Source: JBOGHU01 sp050742255 (lineage in GTDB: Bacteria > Actinomycetota > Acidimicrobiia > Acidimicrobiales > CADCSY01). Taken from it: DNA of 20,512 bases. The notes under the pieces are model-generated. The model searched no databases, was not told the origin of the DNA, and worked only from the letters and a program-made list of their open reading frames with translations. This document shows positions 12,941 through 19,251 of this stretch, one piece after another; the first letter of the stretch is position 1; each line of letters opens with the position of its first letter. The position numbers were made by a program, and so were the translations under genes. The stretch is from assembly GCA_050742255.1 (NCBI GenBank), contig JBOGHU010000140.1, positions 1-20,512 of the forward strand. The letters run 5' to 3'.

Positions 12941-14199
12941 GTTCCCTCGTGGGCAGGCTGGCCGTCATCTCCTTCCACACCTCCCCGCTGGTGCAGCCCG
13001 GCGTCGGCGACAGCGGGGGCATGAACGTCTACGTGCGGGAGCTGGTCTCGGCCCTGGCCCAGGCCGGGGTCCGCTGCGACGTGTACACGCGGACGTGGTC
13101 GCCGGAGCTGGCCCCCGAGGTGGCGGTGGAGCCTGGCTTCCGGGTCGTCCACGTCCCCGCCGGGCCCCCGGCCGCCGTGCCCAAGGAGCGGCTGTCCGCC
13201 CTGGTCCCGGAGTTCGCCGATGCCGTCGTCGACCACGTGCGGGCCACCGGCGACACCGACGCCGTGCACGCCAACTACTGGTTGTCGGGCCTGGCCGGGC
13301 ACGTCCTCAAGCACGAGCTGGGCCTGCCGCTGGTCTCGACCTTCCACACCCTGGCCCGGGTGAAGGCGGCCGGGGGGGACGAGCCCACCCGGCGCGGGCG
13401 CGCCGAGACGAGGGTCATCGCCTGCAGCGACGCCATCCTGGCCAACTGCGCCGAAGAGGCGGCGGCGTTGCGTCGCCATTACGACGCCCCGCCCGGTCGC
13501 ATCGAGATAGTGGAGCCCGGCGTCGACCACGCGTTCTTCTCGCCCGGCGACAGTGGCGGCGCCCGGGCTGCCCTAGGCTGGTCGGAGCCGGGGCGGATCT
13601 CGGCCATCGGCGGCCGCCGGGCGGCGCAGCACCCGGTGCTGCTGTTCGTTGGCCGCATCCAGCCCCTGAAGGGTCTGGACGTGGCCGTGGCCACCCTGGC
13701 TGCCCTGGGCCACCCCGCGGCGGAGCTGGTCGCGGTGGGCGGCCCCAGCGGGAGGGACGGAGAGAGCGAGCTGGTCCGGGTCCGGGCCATGGTGCACGAG
13801 CTCGGGTTGGCGGGACGGGTGCGCTTCGTGGCGCCCCAGCCACACCACCTGCTCTCGACGTGGTACCGGGCGGCCGACGTGGTGCTGGTGCCCAGCCGCT
13901 CGGAGTCCTTCGGGCTGGTCGCCCTGGAGGCCGCCGCCTGTGGGACGCCGGTGGTCGCCGCCGCGGTGGGAGGCCTGCGCACCATCGTCCGCCACGGCCA
14001 CACCGGCTTCCTGGTCGAGGGCCGCCGGCCCGAGGCCTACGCGGCCTACGTGGCGGAGCTGGTGAGCAACCCCAGGCTGGCCCGCCAGATGGGCGCCAGC
14101 GCGGCCGATCGGGCCCGTCGCTACACGTGGTCCACCGCCGCCGCCCGGCTGCGGCGGCTCTACGGCGACCTCACCGCCCGAGCTTTGGTGGAGTGCTGA
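12934..14199 (+). CDS. mshA: MshA-type GT4 glycosyltransferase (mycothiol biosynthesis)
   Basis: About 421 residues. A GT-B, family 4 enzyme. The MshA hallmarks are visible: RLAVISFHTSPLVQPGVGDSGG with MNVYVREL at the N-terminus, VHANYWLSGLAGH, VSTFHTLARVKA, the C-domain FVGRIQPLKGLDVAV, and the nucleotide-sugar EX7E region SRSESFGLVALEAAACGTPVV. MshA transfers GlcNAc from UDP-GlcNAc to inositol-3-phosphate, the first mycothiol step. A related GT4 enzyme cannot be wholly excluded. Possible starts are GTG 12934, TTG 12937 and GTG 12949; the first overlaps the sodX stop as GTGTTGA and is listed. Overlap with sodX suggests that NiSOD maturation and mycothiol synthesis share a transcript. Confidence 0.83.
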   Translation: MLSSLVGRLAVISFHTSPLVQPGVGDSGGMNVYVRELVSALAQAGVRCDVYTRTWSPELAPEVAVEPGFRVVHVPAGPPAAVPKERLSALVPEFADAVVDHVRATGDTDAVHANYWLSGLAGHVLKHELGLPLVSTFHTLARVKAAGGDEPTRRGRAETRVIACSDAILANCAEEAAALRRHYDAPPGRIEIVEPGVDHAFFSPGDSGGARAALGWSEPGRISAIGGRRAAQHPVLLFVGRIQPLKGLDVAVATLAALGHPAAELVAVGGPSGRDGESELVRVRAMVHELGLAGRVRFVAPQPHHLLSTWYRAADVVLVPSRSESFGLVALEAAACGTPVVAAAVGGLRTIVRHGHTGFLVEGRRPEAYAAYVAELVSNPRLARQMGASAADRARRYTWSTAAARLRRLYGDLTARALVEC

Positions 14200-14228
14200 T
14201 CCCTTTAGAGCTATTAGGTGCTGCGCAG

Positions 14229-14257
14229 TTGCATGTCGTGATCTCCTCACTTAGGGT
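14229..14257 (+). promoter_or_regulatory. Promoter in a non-coding region, ahead of a hairpin RNA
   Basis: TTGCAT (14229-14234) and TAGGGT (14252-14257) are separated by exactly 17 bp. This is the best -35/-10 pair in the window and no protein-coding gene follows. The predicted start is near 14264, at the 5' foot of an 11-bp stem. Confidence 0.55.
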
Positions 14258-14263
14258 GGCAGG

Positions 14264-14340
14264 TGGAGCCCGAGGGCTGTCGCGGTCAGACCCGTTCGGG
14301 GAAGTACGGGTGTGGGCGTGCGGTCCCTCGGGCTCTGTGG
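14264..14340 (+). ncRNA. Candidate structured small RNA (hairpin)
   Basis: GAGCCCGAGGG (14266-14276) pairs perfectly with CCCTCGGGCTC (14325-14335). Inside the 48-nt loop ACCCGT (14290-14295) pairs with ACGGGT (14306-14311), giving a nested stem. It begins right after a good promoter and lies in the 732-bp gap between mshA and the M23 peptidase gene. The class is not recognised; an RNA product is inferred from promoter position and pairing only. It may be the first part of a longer transcript. Confidence 0.4.
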
Positions 14341-14369
14341 CGGGTCGCTGAAGCTGGCAGGGCCGGACC

Positions 14370-14475
14370 TCAAGGGTGACTTTAGGGTCATCTCTCAATC
14401 TCAACGTCAGACTGAGAGTGAGAGTGGCCCTCGATCAAGGGTTTAGGGATACAGCTCAATCTCAGGTTGAGACTG
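14370..14475 (+). repeat. Diverged direct repeat, each copy with its own hairpin
   Basis: Copy A (14370-14414) and copy B (14435-14475) share, in order and with equal spacers, TCAAGGG, TTTAGGG, six bases, CTCAATCTCA, five bases, AGACTG. Copy A has four extra bases (TGAC) after the first block. In copy A, CTCAATCTCA pairs with TGAGAGTGAG (14413-14422; one mismatch). In copy B, CAATCTCA pairs with TGAGACTG (14457-14475, three-base loop, one mismatch). A further TAGGGT at 14525 precedes a CCCTC/GAGGG hairpin (14541-14561). This stretch is visibly richer in A and T than its surroundings. Confidence 0.7.
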
Positions 14476-14561
14476 GTACGGAAGTTGGCAGGAAGGTAGT
14501 AGAAAGTCCAGCTCAGGGCGGGTGTAGGGTTCGAGGCGATCCCTCATCATCAGGTCGAGGG

Positions 14562-14823
14562 TAGGCCAGGCCGATGCTGCCGCCCCCCACAGGCCTGGCC
14601 CGGGGGCCTGCTCGGGCTCGGGAAGGATCGGGGTGGTGGACGGTCCCGTGTGTCGTCCACCCGGGCGGGGGCCTGCCCCGGACCTGGGGGCGGCGTGGGC
14701 CCGAGCCCGGTTCGTCCTGCGGCGGGGGGCGGGGCGAAAGGGGGACGGCGCTGGTGGGGAGGCGGCGGACCGGCGGCTGTAGCGAAATGATGGCGGGTGG
14801 GTTGCCGTCGTGTTACGGTCCCC
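14562..14823. other. Non-coding, GC-rich stretch with strong hairpins
   Basis: No convincing gene is seen. GGTGGACG (14635-14642) pairs with CGTCCACC (14654-14661), and a GGGGCCTGCCCC hairpin follows directly. These could end a transcript coming from 14264 or be part of a long leader to the M23 peptidase gene. A TACGGT at 14814-14819 may be a -10 element for that gene. Confidence 0.5.
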
Positions 14824-14931
14824 CCGACCTCGGCCCCGGCGGCCGGGGGGAGCGCCTGTCGCAGCGGGACGGTGAGGTCGGACGGGCGAACCCGAAGGCG
14901 AAGGGAACGGATTGCACAGCCACGGCGCACG
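14824..14931 (+). promoter_or_regulatory. Structured 5' leader of the M23 peptidase gene
   Basis: If transcription starts after TACGGT (14814-14819), the leader is about 105 nt. CCGACCTC (14824-14831) pairs perfectly with GAGGTCGG (14874-14881), closing a domain that contains a CCCCGG/CCGGGG hairpin (about 14835-14849). A purine-rich stretch with AAGGCGAAGGG follows before the start codon. Cell-wall hydrolase genes of Actinobacteria often carry c-di-AMP (ydaO-type) riboswitches, but the conserved ydaO sequence blocks are not evident, so the class is left open. Confidence 0.4.
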
Positions 14932-16056
14932 ATGAGAAACGCTCGGCTCAGCGTCCTCCTGCTGGTCGTGCTGTCGCTCCTGGTGGGTCTGGTCGGGCCC
15001 GCCGACGCCGCGTCGGCCTCGGGCTCACGGGCCAAGCGCGACCAGGCCCGGGCTCGCAAGGCTGATCTGGCCAAGGAGCTCGACGCCCTCCAGGCCTCCG
15101 AGGACCAGCTGGTGGGGGCCATCGCCACGCTCGACGACGAGGTGTCCGCCCAATCGGCCAAGGTCGACGCCGCCCGCCAGGCGGCGGCATCGGCCGAAGC
15201 GGAGCTGGCGGAGGCGGAGCGGGCCGTGGCCGGCACCAAGGCTCGCATCGCCACGCTCACCGACGTGCTCGTCAACCGGGCGGTGGAGTCGTTCATGCGT
15301 CCCGAGGAACCGATGATCGAGGAGTTCATCCGGTCCCAGAGCATCGCCGAGGCGGCTCGCAAGCAGGCCTTCCTCGGGCAGGTGGCGGCCAACGACGCTG
15401 ACGTCATCGACCAGTACAACGCCGCCCGCCAGGACTTCGAGGTCCAGCAGCGGGCTGCCGAGGACGCTCGGACGGTGGCGGACGAGCGCCGCGTCGCGGC
15501 CGAGGGGGAGCTGGTCCGCCTGGAGACGGCCCGGGACGCCAAGGCCCAGCTGAGAGCCGAGCTGGAGTCTCGCCAGAAGGCCGTGCTGGCCGAGATCGAG
15601 GCCCAGGCCCAGTCGGAGGCGGAGTTGACCCGGATCATCCGCGAGTCCGAGGCCCTCGTCACGGGGGCGCCCGACCTGCGGGCCGGCGGTGGGGGCTGCA
15701 TCTGGCCCACCCGGGGTGTGGTCACCTCCGGGTTCGGGCCCCGCGGAGGCCGTCTCCACGCCGGCATCGACATCGGCGCCCCGAACGGCACCCCCATCTG
15801 GGCGGCCAAGGCGGGGACCGTCATCTTCGCCGGGGTCCAGAGCGGGTACGGTAACGTCGTGGTGCTCAACAACGGCGGTGGGCTGTCGACGTTGTACGCC
15901 CACCAGAGCCGGCTGGCAGCGAGGGGCGGACAGGCGGTTAGCCAGGGGGACGTCATCGGCTACGTGGGCAGCAGCGGGCGCTCCACCGGCCCCCATGTCC
16001 ACTTCGAGACCCGCTACGGCGGCTCTCCCCGCAACCCGCGGAGCTGCCTGTCCTGA
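14932..16056 (+). CDS. Secreted coiled-coil M23 peptidase (murein hydrolase or EnvC-like activator)
   Basis: 374 residues. A signal peptide (MRNARLSVLLLVVLSLLVGL, cleavage probably after ADA near residue 26) is followed by a long coiled coil (about 32-250, rich in Ala/Glu/Arg heptads, for example AELAEAERAVAGTKARIATL). A C-terminal LytM/M23 domain occupies about 260-365: VTSGFGPRGGRLHAGIDIGA with the HxxxD zinc motif, TLYAHQSRL, and GPHVHFETRYGG with the HxH motif. All zinc ligands are present, so it may cut peptidoglycan cross-bridges itself, unlike degenerate EnvC. The layout matches FtsEX-partner and NlpD/EnvC-like proteins in cell division; no ftsEX is in the window. ATG 14932 is chosen because it directly precedes the signal peptide. 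Confidence 0.92.
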   Translation: MRNARLSVLLLVVLSLLVGLVGPADAASASGSRAKRDQARARKADLAKELDALQASEDQLVGAIATLDDEVSAQSAKVDAARQAAASAEAELAEAERAVAGTKARIATLTDVLVNRAVESFMRPEEPMIEEFIRSQSIAEAARKQAFLGQVAANDADVIDQYNAARQDFEVQQRAAEDARTVADERRVAAEGELVRLETARDAKAQLRAELESRQKAVLAEIEAQAQSEAELTRIIRESEALVTGAPDLRAGGGGCIWPTRGVVTSGFGPRGGRLHAGIDIGAPNGTPIWAAKAGTVIFAGVQSGYGNVVVLNNGGGLSTLYAHQSRLAARGGQAVSQGDVIGYVGSSGRSTGPHVHFETRYGGSPRNPRSCLS

Positions 16057-16081
16057 GGTCTCCGGTCGGGTCGGCCCGGCG

Positions 16082-16873
16082 ATGACCCGGCGCCTGGTGG
16101 TGCTGGGTGGTGGCCGGATGGGGGAGGCCCTGATCGGCGGCCTGGTCAGCTCGGCCTGGGCGCCGGTCGGGGAGCTGTGCGTCGTCGATCGGCGCGCCGA
16201 GCGCCGCGACGAGCTTGTCGCCCGCTTCCCCGGGCTCGAGGTCAGCGCCACCCCGCCCCCGGCCGAGGGGGTGGTGGTGGCGGTGAAGCCCGGCGACGTG
16301 GAGGAGGCCTGCCGGGCGGTGGCGGCTGCCGGCTGCGCCCGGGTGCTCTCGATCGCCGCCGGGGTCCCCCTCGCCACCCTCGAGGCCTCCCTGGGGGCGG
16401 TACCGGTGGTCCGGGCCATGTCCAACACCGCCGCCCGGGTCGGCGCCGGGGTGGCGGCCATCGCCCCCGGCTCCAGAGCGGGCCGCGACGAGCTGGCGTG
16501 GGCCGAGGGGGTGCTCGGCGCGGTCGGGGAGGTGGTTCGAGTCCCCGAGCCCCTGCTCGACGCGGTGACCGGCCTGTCGGGCTCGGGGCCCGCCTACGTC
16601 TTCCTCCTGGCCGAGGCCCTGGTCGATGCCGGCGTCACCGCCGGCCTCCCCCACGAGATCAGCTCCCGCCTCGCCGTCCAGACTCTCGTGGGTGCGGCCC
16701 GGCTCCTGGTCGAGACGGGCCTGCCGCCGGCGGCGCTGCGAGCCGAGGTGACCTCGCCGGGCGGCACCACCGCGGCCGGGCTGCGGGCCCTGGAGGCGGG
16801 GGGCCTGCGCAGCGCCGTGCTCGAGGCGGTGATCGCCGCCACCGCCCGCTCCCGGGAGCTCGGCACCCGCTGA
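16082..16873 (+). CDS. proC: Pyrroline-5-carboxylate reductase
   Basis: 263 residues. It reduces 1-pyrroline-5-carboxylate to L-proline with NAD(P)H, the last step of proline synthesis. The N-terminal Rossmann motif is LVVLGGGRMGEALIGGL. VVVAVKPGDVEEAC, RAMSNTAARVGAGVAAIAPG (the usual MPNTP is MSNTA) and the C-terminal dimer domain GLSGSGPAYVFLLAEALVDA and EVTSPGGTTAAGLRALE are all family-typical. Length matches the usual 260-280. ATG 16082 follows the M23 gene by 25 bp and may share its transcript. The small HTH gene downstream is a frequent proC neighbour in Actinobacteria. Confidence 0.95.
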   Translation: MTRRLVVLGGGRMGEALIGGLVSSAWAPVGELCVVDRRAERRDELVARFPGLEVSATPPPAEGVVVAVKPGDVEEACRAVAAAGCARVLSIAAGVPLATLEASLGAVPVVRAMSNTAARVGAGVAAIAPGSRAGRDELAWAEGVLGAVGEVVRVPEPLLDAVTGLSGSGPAYVFLLAEALVDAGVTAGLPHEISSRLAVQTLVGAARLLVETGLPPAALRAEVTSPGGTTAAGLRALEAGGLRSAVLEAVIAATARSRELGTR

Positions 16874-16906
16874 GGGGACGTCCTTCCCCTCCGGGGCGGC
16901 CCTGGC

Positions 16907-16912
16907 TACAGT
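16907..16912 (+). promoter_or_regulatory. -10 element ahead of the HTH gene
   Basis: TACAGT with a predicted start near 16919. This would make GTG 16911 unusable as a start codon and leave a short leader with GGAGAAGGGG as ribosome site for GTG 16932 or 16941. The -35 match (TTCCCC) is weak. Confidence 0.45.
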
Positions 16913-16940
16913 GGCGTGGAGCGGAGAAGGGGTGGTTGCC

Positions 16941-17135
16941 GTGTCGCAGTTGTCGGGGCGTTCCCGATACCTCACCGTGGCGGAGGTCGCCGGGGTCCTG
17001 CGGGTCTCGACCATGACGGTGTACCGGCTCATCAGGGCCGGTGACCTGCAGGCGGTCCGGGTCGGCAAGTCGTACCGCCTGGCCGAGGACGACGTCGACC
17101 GCTACCTGGCTCGCAGCTTCACCCAAGCGGGCTGA
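16941..17135 (+). CDS. Excisionase/BldC-type (MerR-like) HTH DNA-binding protein
   Basis: 64 residues from GTG 16941: a winged HTH of the excisionase type, RYLTVAEVAGVLRVSTMTVY followed by RLIRAGDLQAVRVGKSYRLAEDDVDRYL. Proteins of this kind (BldC is the best-known actinobacterial example) bind direct repeats near promoters. Targets here are unknown. It lies between proC and the SAM hydroxide adenosyltransferase gene. It is a chromosomal regulator by context, not a phage excisionase, since no integrase is nearby. The frame is open to GTG 16911, but the -10 element and the ribosome site favour 16932 or 16941. Confidence 0.85.
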   Translation: MSQLSGRSRYLTVAEVAGVLRVSTMTVYRLIRAGDLQAVRVGKSYRLAEDDVDRYLARSFTQAG

Positions 17136-17152
17136 CCACGGCGGGGTGGCCG

Positions 17153-18031
17153 GTGCCCGCCCGTCGCGACACCATCTCCTTCCTCTCCGACTACGGCACC
17201 GACGACGAGTTGGTCGGGGTGGTCAAGTCGGTCATCCGCAGCATCGCCGCCCACGTGACCGTCATCGACCTGACCCACGGGATCCCACCCCACGACGTGC
17301 GGGCCGGCGGCCTGGCCCTGGCCCGGGCGTCGCAGTACCTGGCGCCGGGCGTGGCCCTGGCCGTCGTCGATCCCGGGGTGGGGACCGACCGGCGGGCGGT
17401 GGCGGTCGAGGTGGCCGAGGGCCAGGCCATCTTCGTCGGTCCCGACAACGGCCTGCTGGCCTCGGCGGTGACCATGGTGGGCGGCGCCACCAGGGCGGTA
17501 GAGCTGACGGCCACCCACTACCACCTGCCGGCGCCGGGCCCCACCTTCGCCGGCCGGGACGTCTTCGCCCCCGCCGCCGCCCACCTGTGCAACGGGGTGG
17601 AGTTGGCGGAGCTGGGTCGACCCATCGATCCCGCCGGCCTGATCCCCGGCGTCATGCCCGTGCCCAGGCTGGAGGAGGGTCGCCTGGTCGCCGAGGTGCT
17701 GTGGGTCGACCGCTTCGGCAACCTGCAGCTCAACGTCGATCCCGACGAGCTGGCGGAGCCGGCCGGCCGGATCGTGCTCCGGCTGGGCGACCGGGTGCGC
17801 ACGGCCGTGCGGGCCGAGTCCTATGCGGCTGTCGCCACCGGCGAGCTCGGCTTGGTCGTCGACGGCTACGGCCTGCTCTCCATCTGCCTGTGCCGGCACT
17901 CGGCCGCCGCCGAGCTGGGGCTGGACGTCGGTGACACCGTGATCCTGGGCGGCGACGACCAGGGCGGCTCGCCGGTGGGCGGTCCCGAGCCGGTCCACCT
18001 GCGCCCACGCCGGGGGAGGGCGGGCACGTGA
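17153..18031 (+). CDS. SAM hydroxide adenosyltransferase (DUF62) family protein
   Basis: 292 residues. The family hydrolyses S-adenosylmethionine to adenosine and methionine, or is related to fluorinase and chlorinase. ISFLSDYGTDDELVGVVKSVI opens the N-terminal domain. AVVDPGVGTDRRAVAVE carries the Asp73/Arg80 pair of the Asp-Arg-His triad, and FVGPDNGLLASA, DVFAPAAAHLCNG and VLWVDRFGNLQLNV follow. The C-terminal beta-barrel ends near SICLCRHSAAAELGLDVGDTV. The usual TFHGRD motif that supplies the triad His reads TFAGRD here (Ala133), so the classical hydrolase mechanism may be altered. GTG 17153 starts 17 bp after the HTH gene; the stop overlaps the next small gene as GTGA. Confidence 0.88.
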   Translation: MPARRDTISFLSDYGTDDELVGVVKSVIRSIAAHVTVIDLTHGIPPHDVRAGGLALARASQYLAPGVALAVVDPGVGTDRRAVAVEVAEGQAIFVGPDNGLLASAVTMVGGATRAVELTATHYHLPAPGPTFAGRDVFAPAAAHLCNGVELAELGRPIDPAGLIPGVMPVPRLEEGRLVAEVLWVDRFGNLQLNVDPDELAEPAGRIVLRLGDRVRTAVRAESYAAVATGELGLVVDGYGLLSICLCRHSAAAELGLDVGDTVILGGDDQGGSPVGGPEPVHLRPRRGRAGT

Positions 18032-18114
18032 GGCCGGCCACCACACTCGCCCTCGTGGCGCTCCTGCTCGCCATCTTCGGGGCGGCGGCGGCCCAGTTCC
18101 TGCTGGCCCGCTGA
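18028..18114 (+). CDS. 28-residue single-helix membrane peptide
   Basis: GTG 18028 overlaps the stop of the DUF62 gene (GTGA), a typical translational-coupling arrangement. It encodes MRPATTLALVALLLAIFGAA followed by AAQFLLAR: one hydrophobic helix between an N-terminal and a C-terminal arginine. Nothing in it points to a function. It may associate with the DUF62 protein or simply be a small membrane peptide. The overlap and the clean amphipathic ends argue that it is real; conservation is not tested. Confidence 0.5.
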   Translation: MRPATTLALVALLLAIFGAAAAQFLLAR

Positions 18115-18257
18115 CGCTCGGGGTGCCGGTGCCCGGCCCGGTGGTGGCAGCGCACTCGAAGGATGACGAGCGGGACCGGCCCTCGGCGCGGCGTCCGGCC
18201 GGCTCACGCCAGCTGAACCTGGGTGGGGCCGGAGGCCGGCCAGGTTGACCACGTCGC

Positions 18258-18728
18258 TCAGGCCGCGGCGTCTCGCCGGCCCTGGCAGCGGTCGTACCAC
18301 TGGCACAGCCACGACTCCAGCACGGCGATCTCCTCGCTCTGGGTATCGACGATGTCCTGGCAGAGCTCGATCAGCTCCGGGTGGTAGGCCCGCTTCAGGC
18401 AGGTCTGCGCCTCGGTGATCGCCTTGCGGTGGTGGCGGACCATCGACCCCATGAACCTGATCTCGAGCTCGGCACCGGAGAGCGAGGCGAGCCGTTCCAT
18501 CTTGCGCATGTCGCCGGGCTTCATCTCGGGCTCGTGGGAGACGCCGTACCAGTCGCCCCAGCCAGCTCTGCATCTGGCCGATGTCGGCCTGTTGGGCGGC
18601 GATGATCTGCTCGCAGCGGCTCCGCAGCTCGTCGTGGACGGCGTTGTCGAGACAGATCCCCGACATCTCGACGGCCATGGCGTGGTGGTCGATCATGCCG
18701 GTCATGAAGTCGACCTCGTAGCCCTCTG
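18258..18728 (-). pseudogene. DUF305 protein gene, broken by a frameshift and an IS insertion
   Basis: The minus strand encodes two DUF305-like halves, each with a helix pair around a His-His motif. Upstream half (18728 to about 18560): EGYEVDFMTGMIDHHAMAVEM, then IIAAQQADIGQMQSWLG. Downstream half: DWYGVSHEPEMKPGDMRKM, MGSMVRHHRKAITEA, DIVDTQSEEIAVLESWL and the end GRRDAAA. The halves are in different frames. Removing one base from the CCCC run at 18556-18559 (GGGG in the gene) joins them as QSWLGDWYGV. The 5' end, including any signal peptide, is missing because the IS3 element begins at 18729. DUF305 proteins are secreted or periplasmic and often linked to metal handling. The frameshift could also be a sequencing error, but the IS truncation is clear. 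Confidence 0.85.
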
Positions 18729-18751
18729 TGTCAACCTCCAGTGAGGCAGAT
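18729..18751 (+). repeat. Left terminal inverted repeat of the IS3 element
   Basis: TGTCAACCT, five bases, GAGGCAGAT. The right copy has the same two 9-base blocks in inverse orientation with four bases between them. Confidence 0.9.
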
Positions 18752-18781
18752 CGAACTGCCGATTCATTGAGCTGAGAGGGC

Positions 18782-18797
18782 GGGGAGGGAGTTCCCC
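18782..18797 (+). promoter_or_regulatory. Hairpin covering the ribosome site of OrfA
   Basis: GGGGA (18782-18786) pairs with TCCCC (18793-18797). The stem and loop contain the GGGAGGGAG ribosome site and end one base before ATG 18799. Such hairpins in insertion sequences limit translation from transcripts entering from outside; that role is inferred. Confidence 0.45.
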
Positions 18798-18798
18798 G

Positions 18799-19251
18799 AT
18801 GACCACCACGATCCACCAATCCTTCGACGCGCGCGCCGATGCTGGCGTGATGAACGACACCAATGACCCGGACCCCGAGGTCCCGGCGCGGGCACGCGGC
18901 CCGCGCCGGTACTCGGCGAAGTACAAGGCGCAGATCCTCGAGCAGTACGAGGGTCTCGACAAGGCGGGCAAGGGAGCGCTGCTGCGACGCGAGGGGCTGT
19001 ACAGCTCGCTCATCTCCGAATGGCGCAAGCAGCGCGACCGTGGCGCCCTCGAGGCGCTGGCGAAGCCCGCCGGTCGGCGCCCGGCTGACCCCCGCGACCG
19101 CGAGGTCGCCCGGCTCCGCAAAGAGAACGAGCGGCTGTCCTCCGATCTCGACAAGGCCCGCAAGGTCATCGAGGTCCAGGGAAAGCTCTCGGCGCTGTTG
19201 GAGCAACTCGCCACCGACAGCGCCCCGGAGCAGACGGGCGAGACGAGATGA
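18799..19251 (+). CDS. IS3-family OrfA (DNA-binding transposase subunit)
   Basis: 150 residues. An HTH region (RRYSAKYKAQILEQYEGLDKAG to SLISEWRKQRDRG, about 36-75) binds the IS ends. A leucine-zipper-like helix follows (EVARLRKENERLSSDLDKARKVIEVQGKLSALLEQL, about 98-135). Start ATG 18799 has GGGAGGGAG upstream; an internal ATG at 18850 could also serve. A slippery heptamer near the 3' end and an ATGA overlap with OrfB offer two routes to the second product. Confidence 0.9.
   Translation: MTTTIHQSFDARADAGVMNDTNDPDPEVPARARGPRRYSAKYKAQILEQYEGLDKAGKGALLRREGLYSSLISEWRKQRDRGALEALAKPAGRRPADPRDREVARLRKENERLSSDLDKARKVIEVQGKLSALLEQLATDSAPEQTGETR
19179..19185 (+). other. Programmed -1 frameshift site (slippery heptamer)
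   Basis: GGGAAAG lies in the correct X XXY YYZ phase of OrfA (codons GGA AAG). The -1 frame is open from here through ATG 19248 into OrfB. Slippage would give the OrfAB fusion transposase, as in many IS3 elements. The phase and open frame are seen; use is inferred. Confidence 0.65.

Noticed and set aside
12618..14351. A 577-codon open frame on the plus strand, overlapping sodX and mshA
   Set aside because: It is Arg/Gly/Pro-rich without motifs, while the overlapped frames encode clear SodX and MshA.
14251..14530. TTAGGG repeats taken as telomere-like or DnaA-type sites
   Set aside because: Only four irregularly spaced copies, no DnaA box (TTATCCACA-like) and no AT-rich unwinding stretch; a -10-like or hairpin-linked role fits better.
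14888..14902. Sequence ACCCGAAGGCGA shared with the end of the window (20500-20512)
   Set aside because: The second copy lies inside transposase coding sequence; a 12-base match of GC-rich sequence can be chance.
14824..14931. c-di-AMP (ydaO) riboswitch
   Set aside because: The position is right, but the conserved GGGUGAAUCC-like and CAGCUAACC-like blocks are not found, so only an unclassified structured leader is reported.
14550..15956. A 468-codon minus-strand frame antisense to the M23 gene
   Set aside because: Ser/Arg/Ala-rich shadow of the coiled coil; no recognisable domain.
18240..18253. AGGTTGACCAC as another IS3 end
   Set aside because: It matches the IS terminus for only about eight bases and lacks the GAGGCAGAT block.
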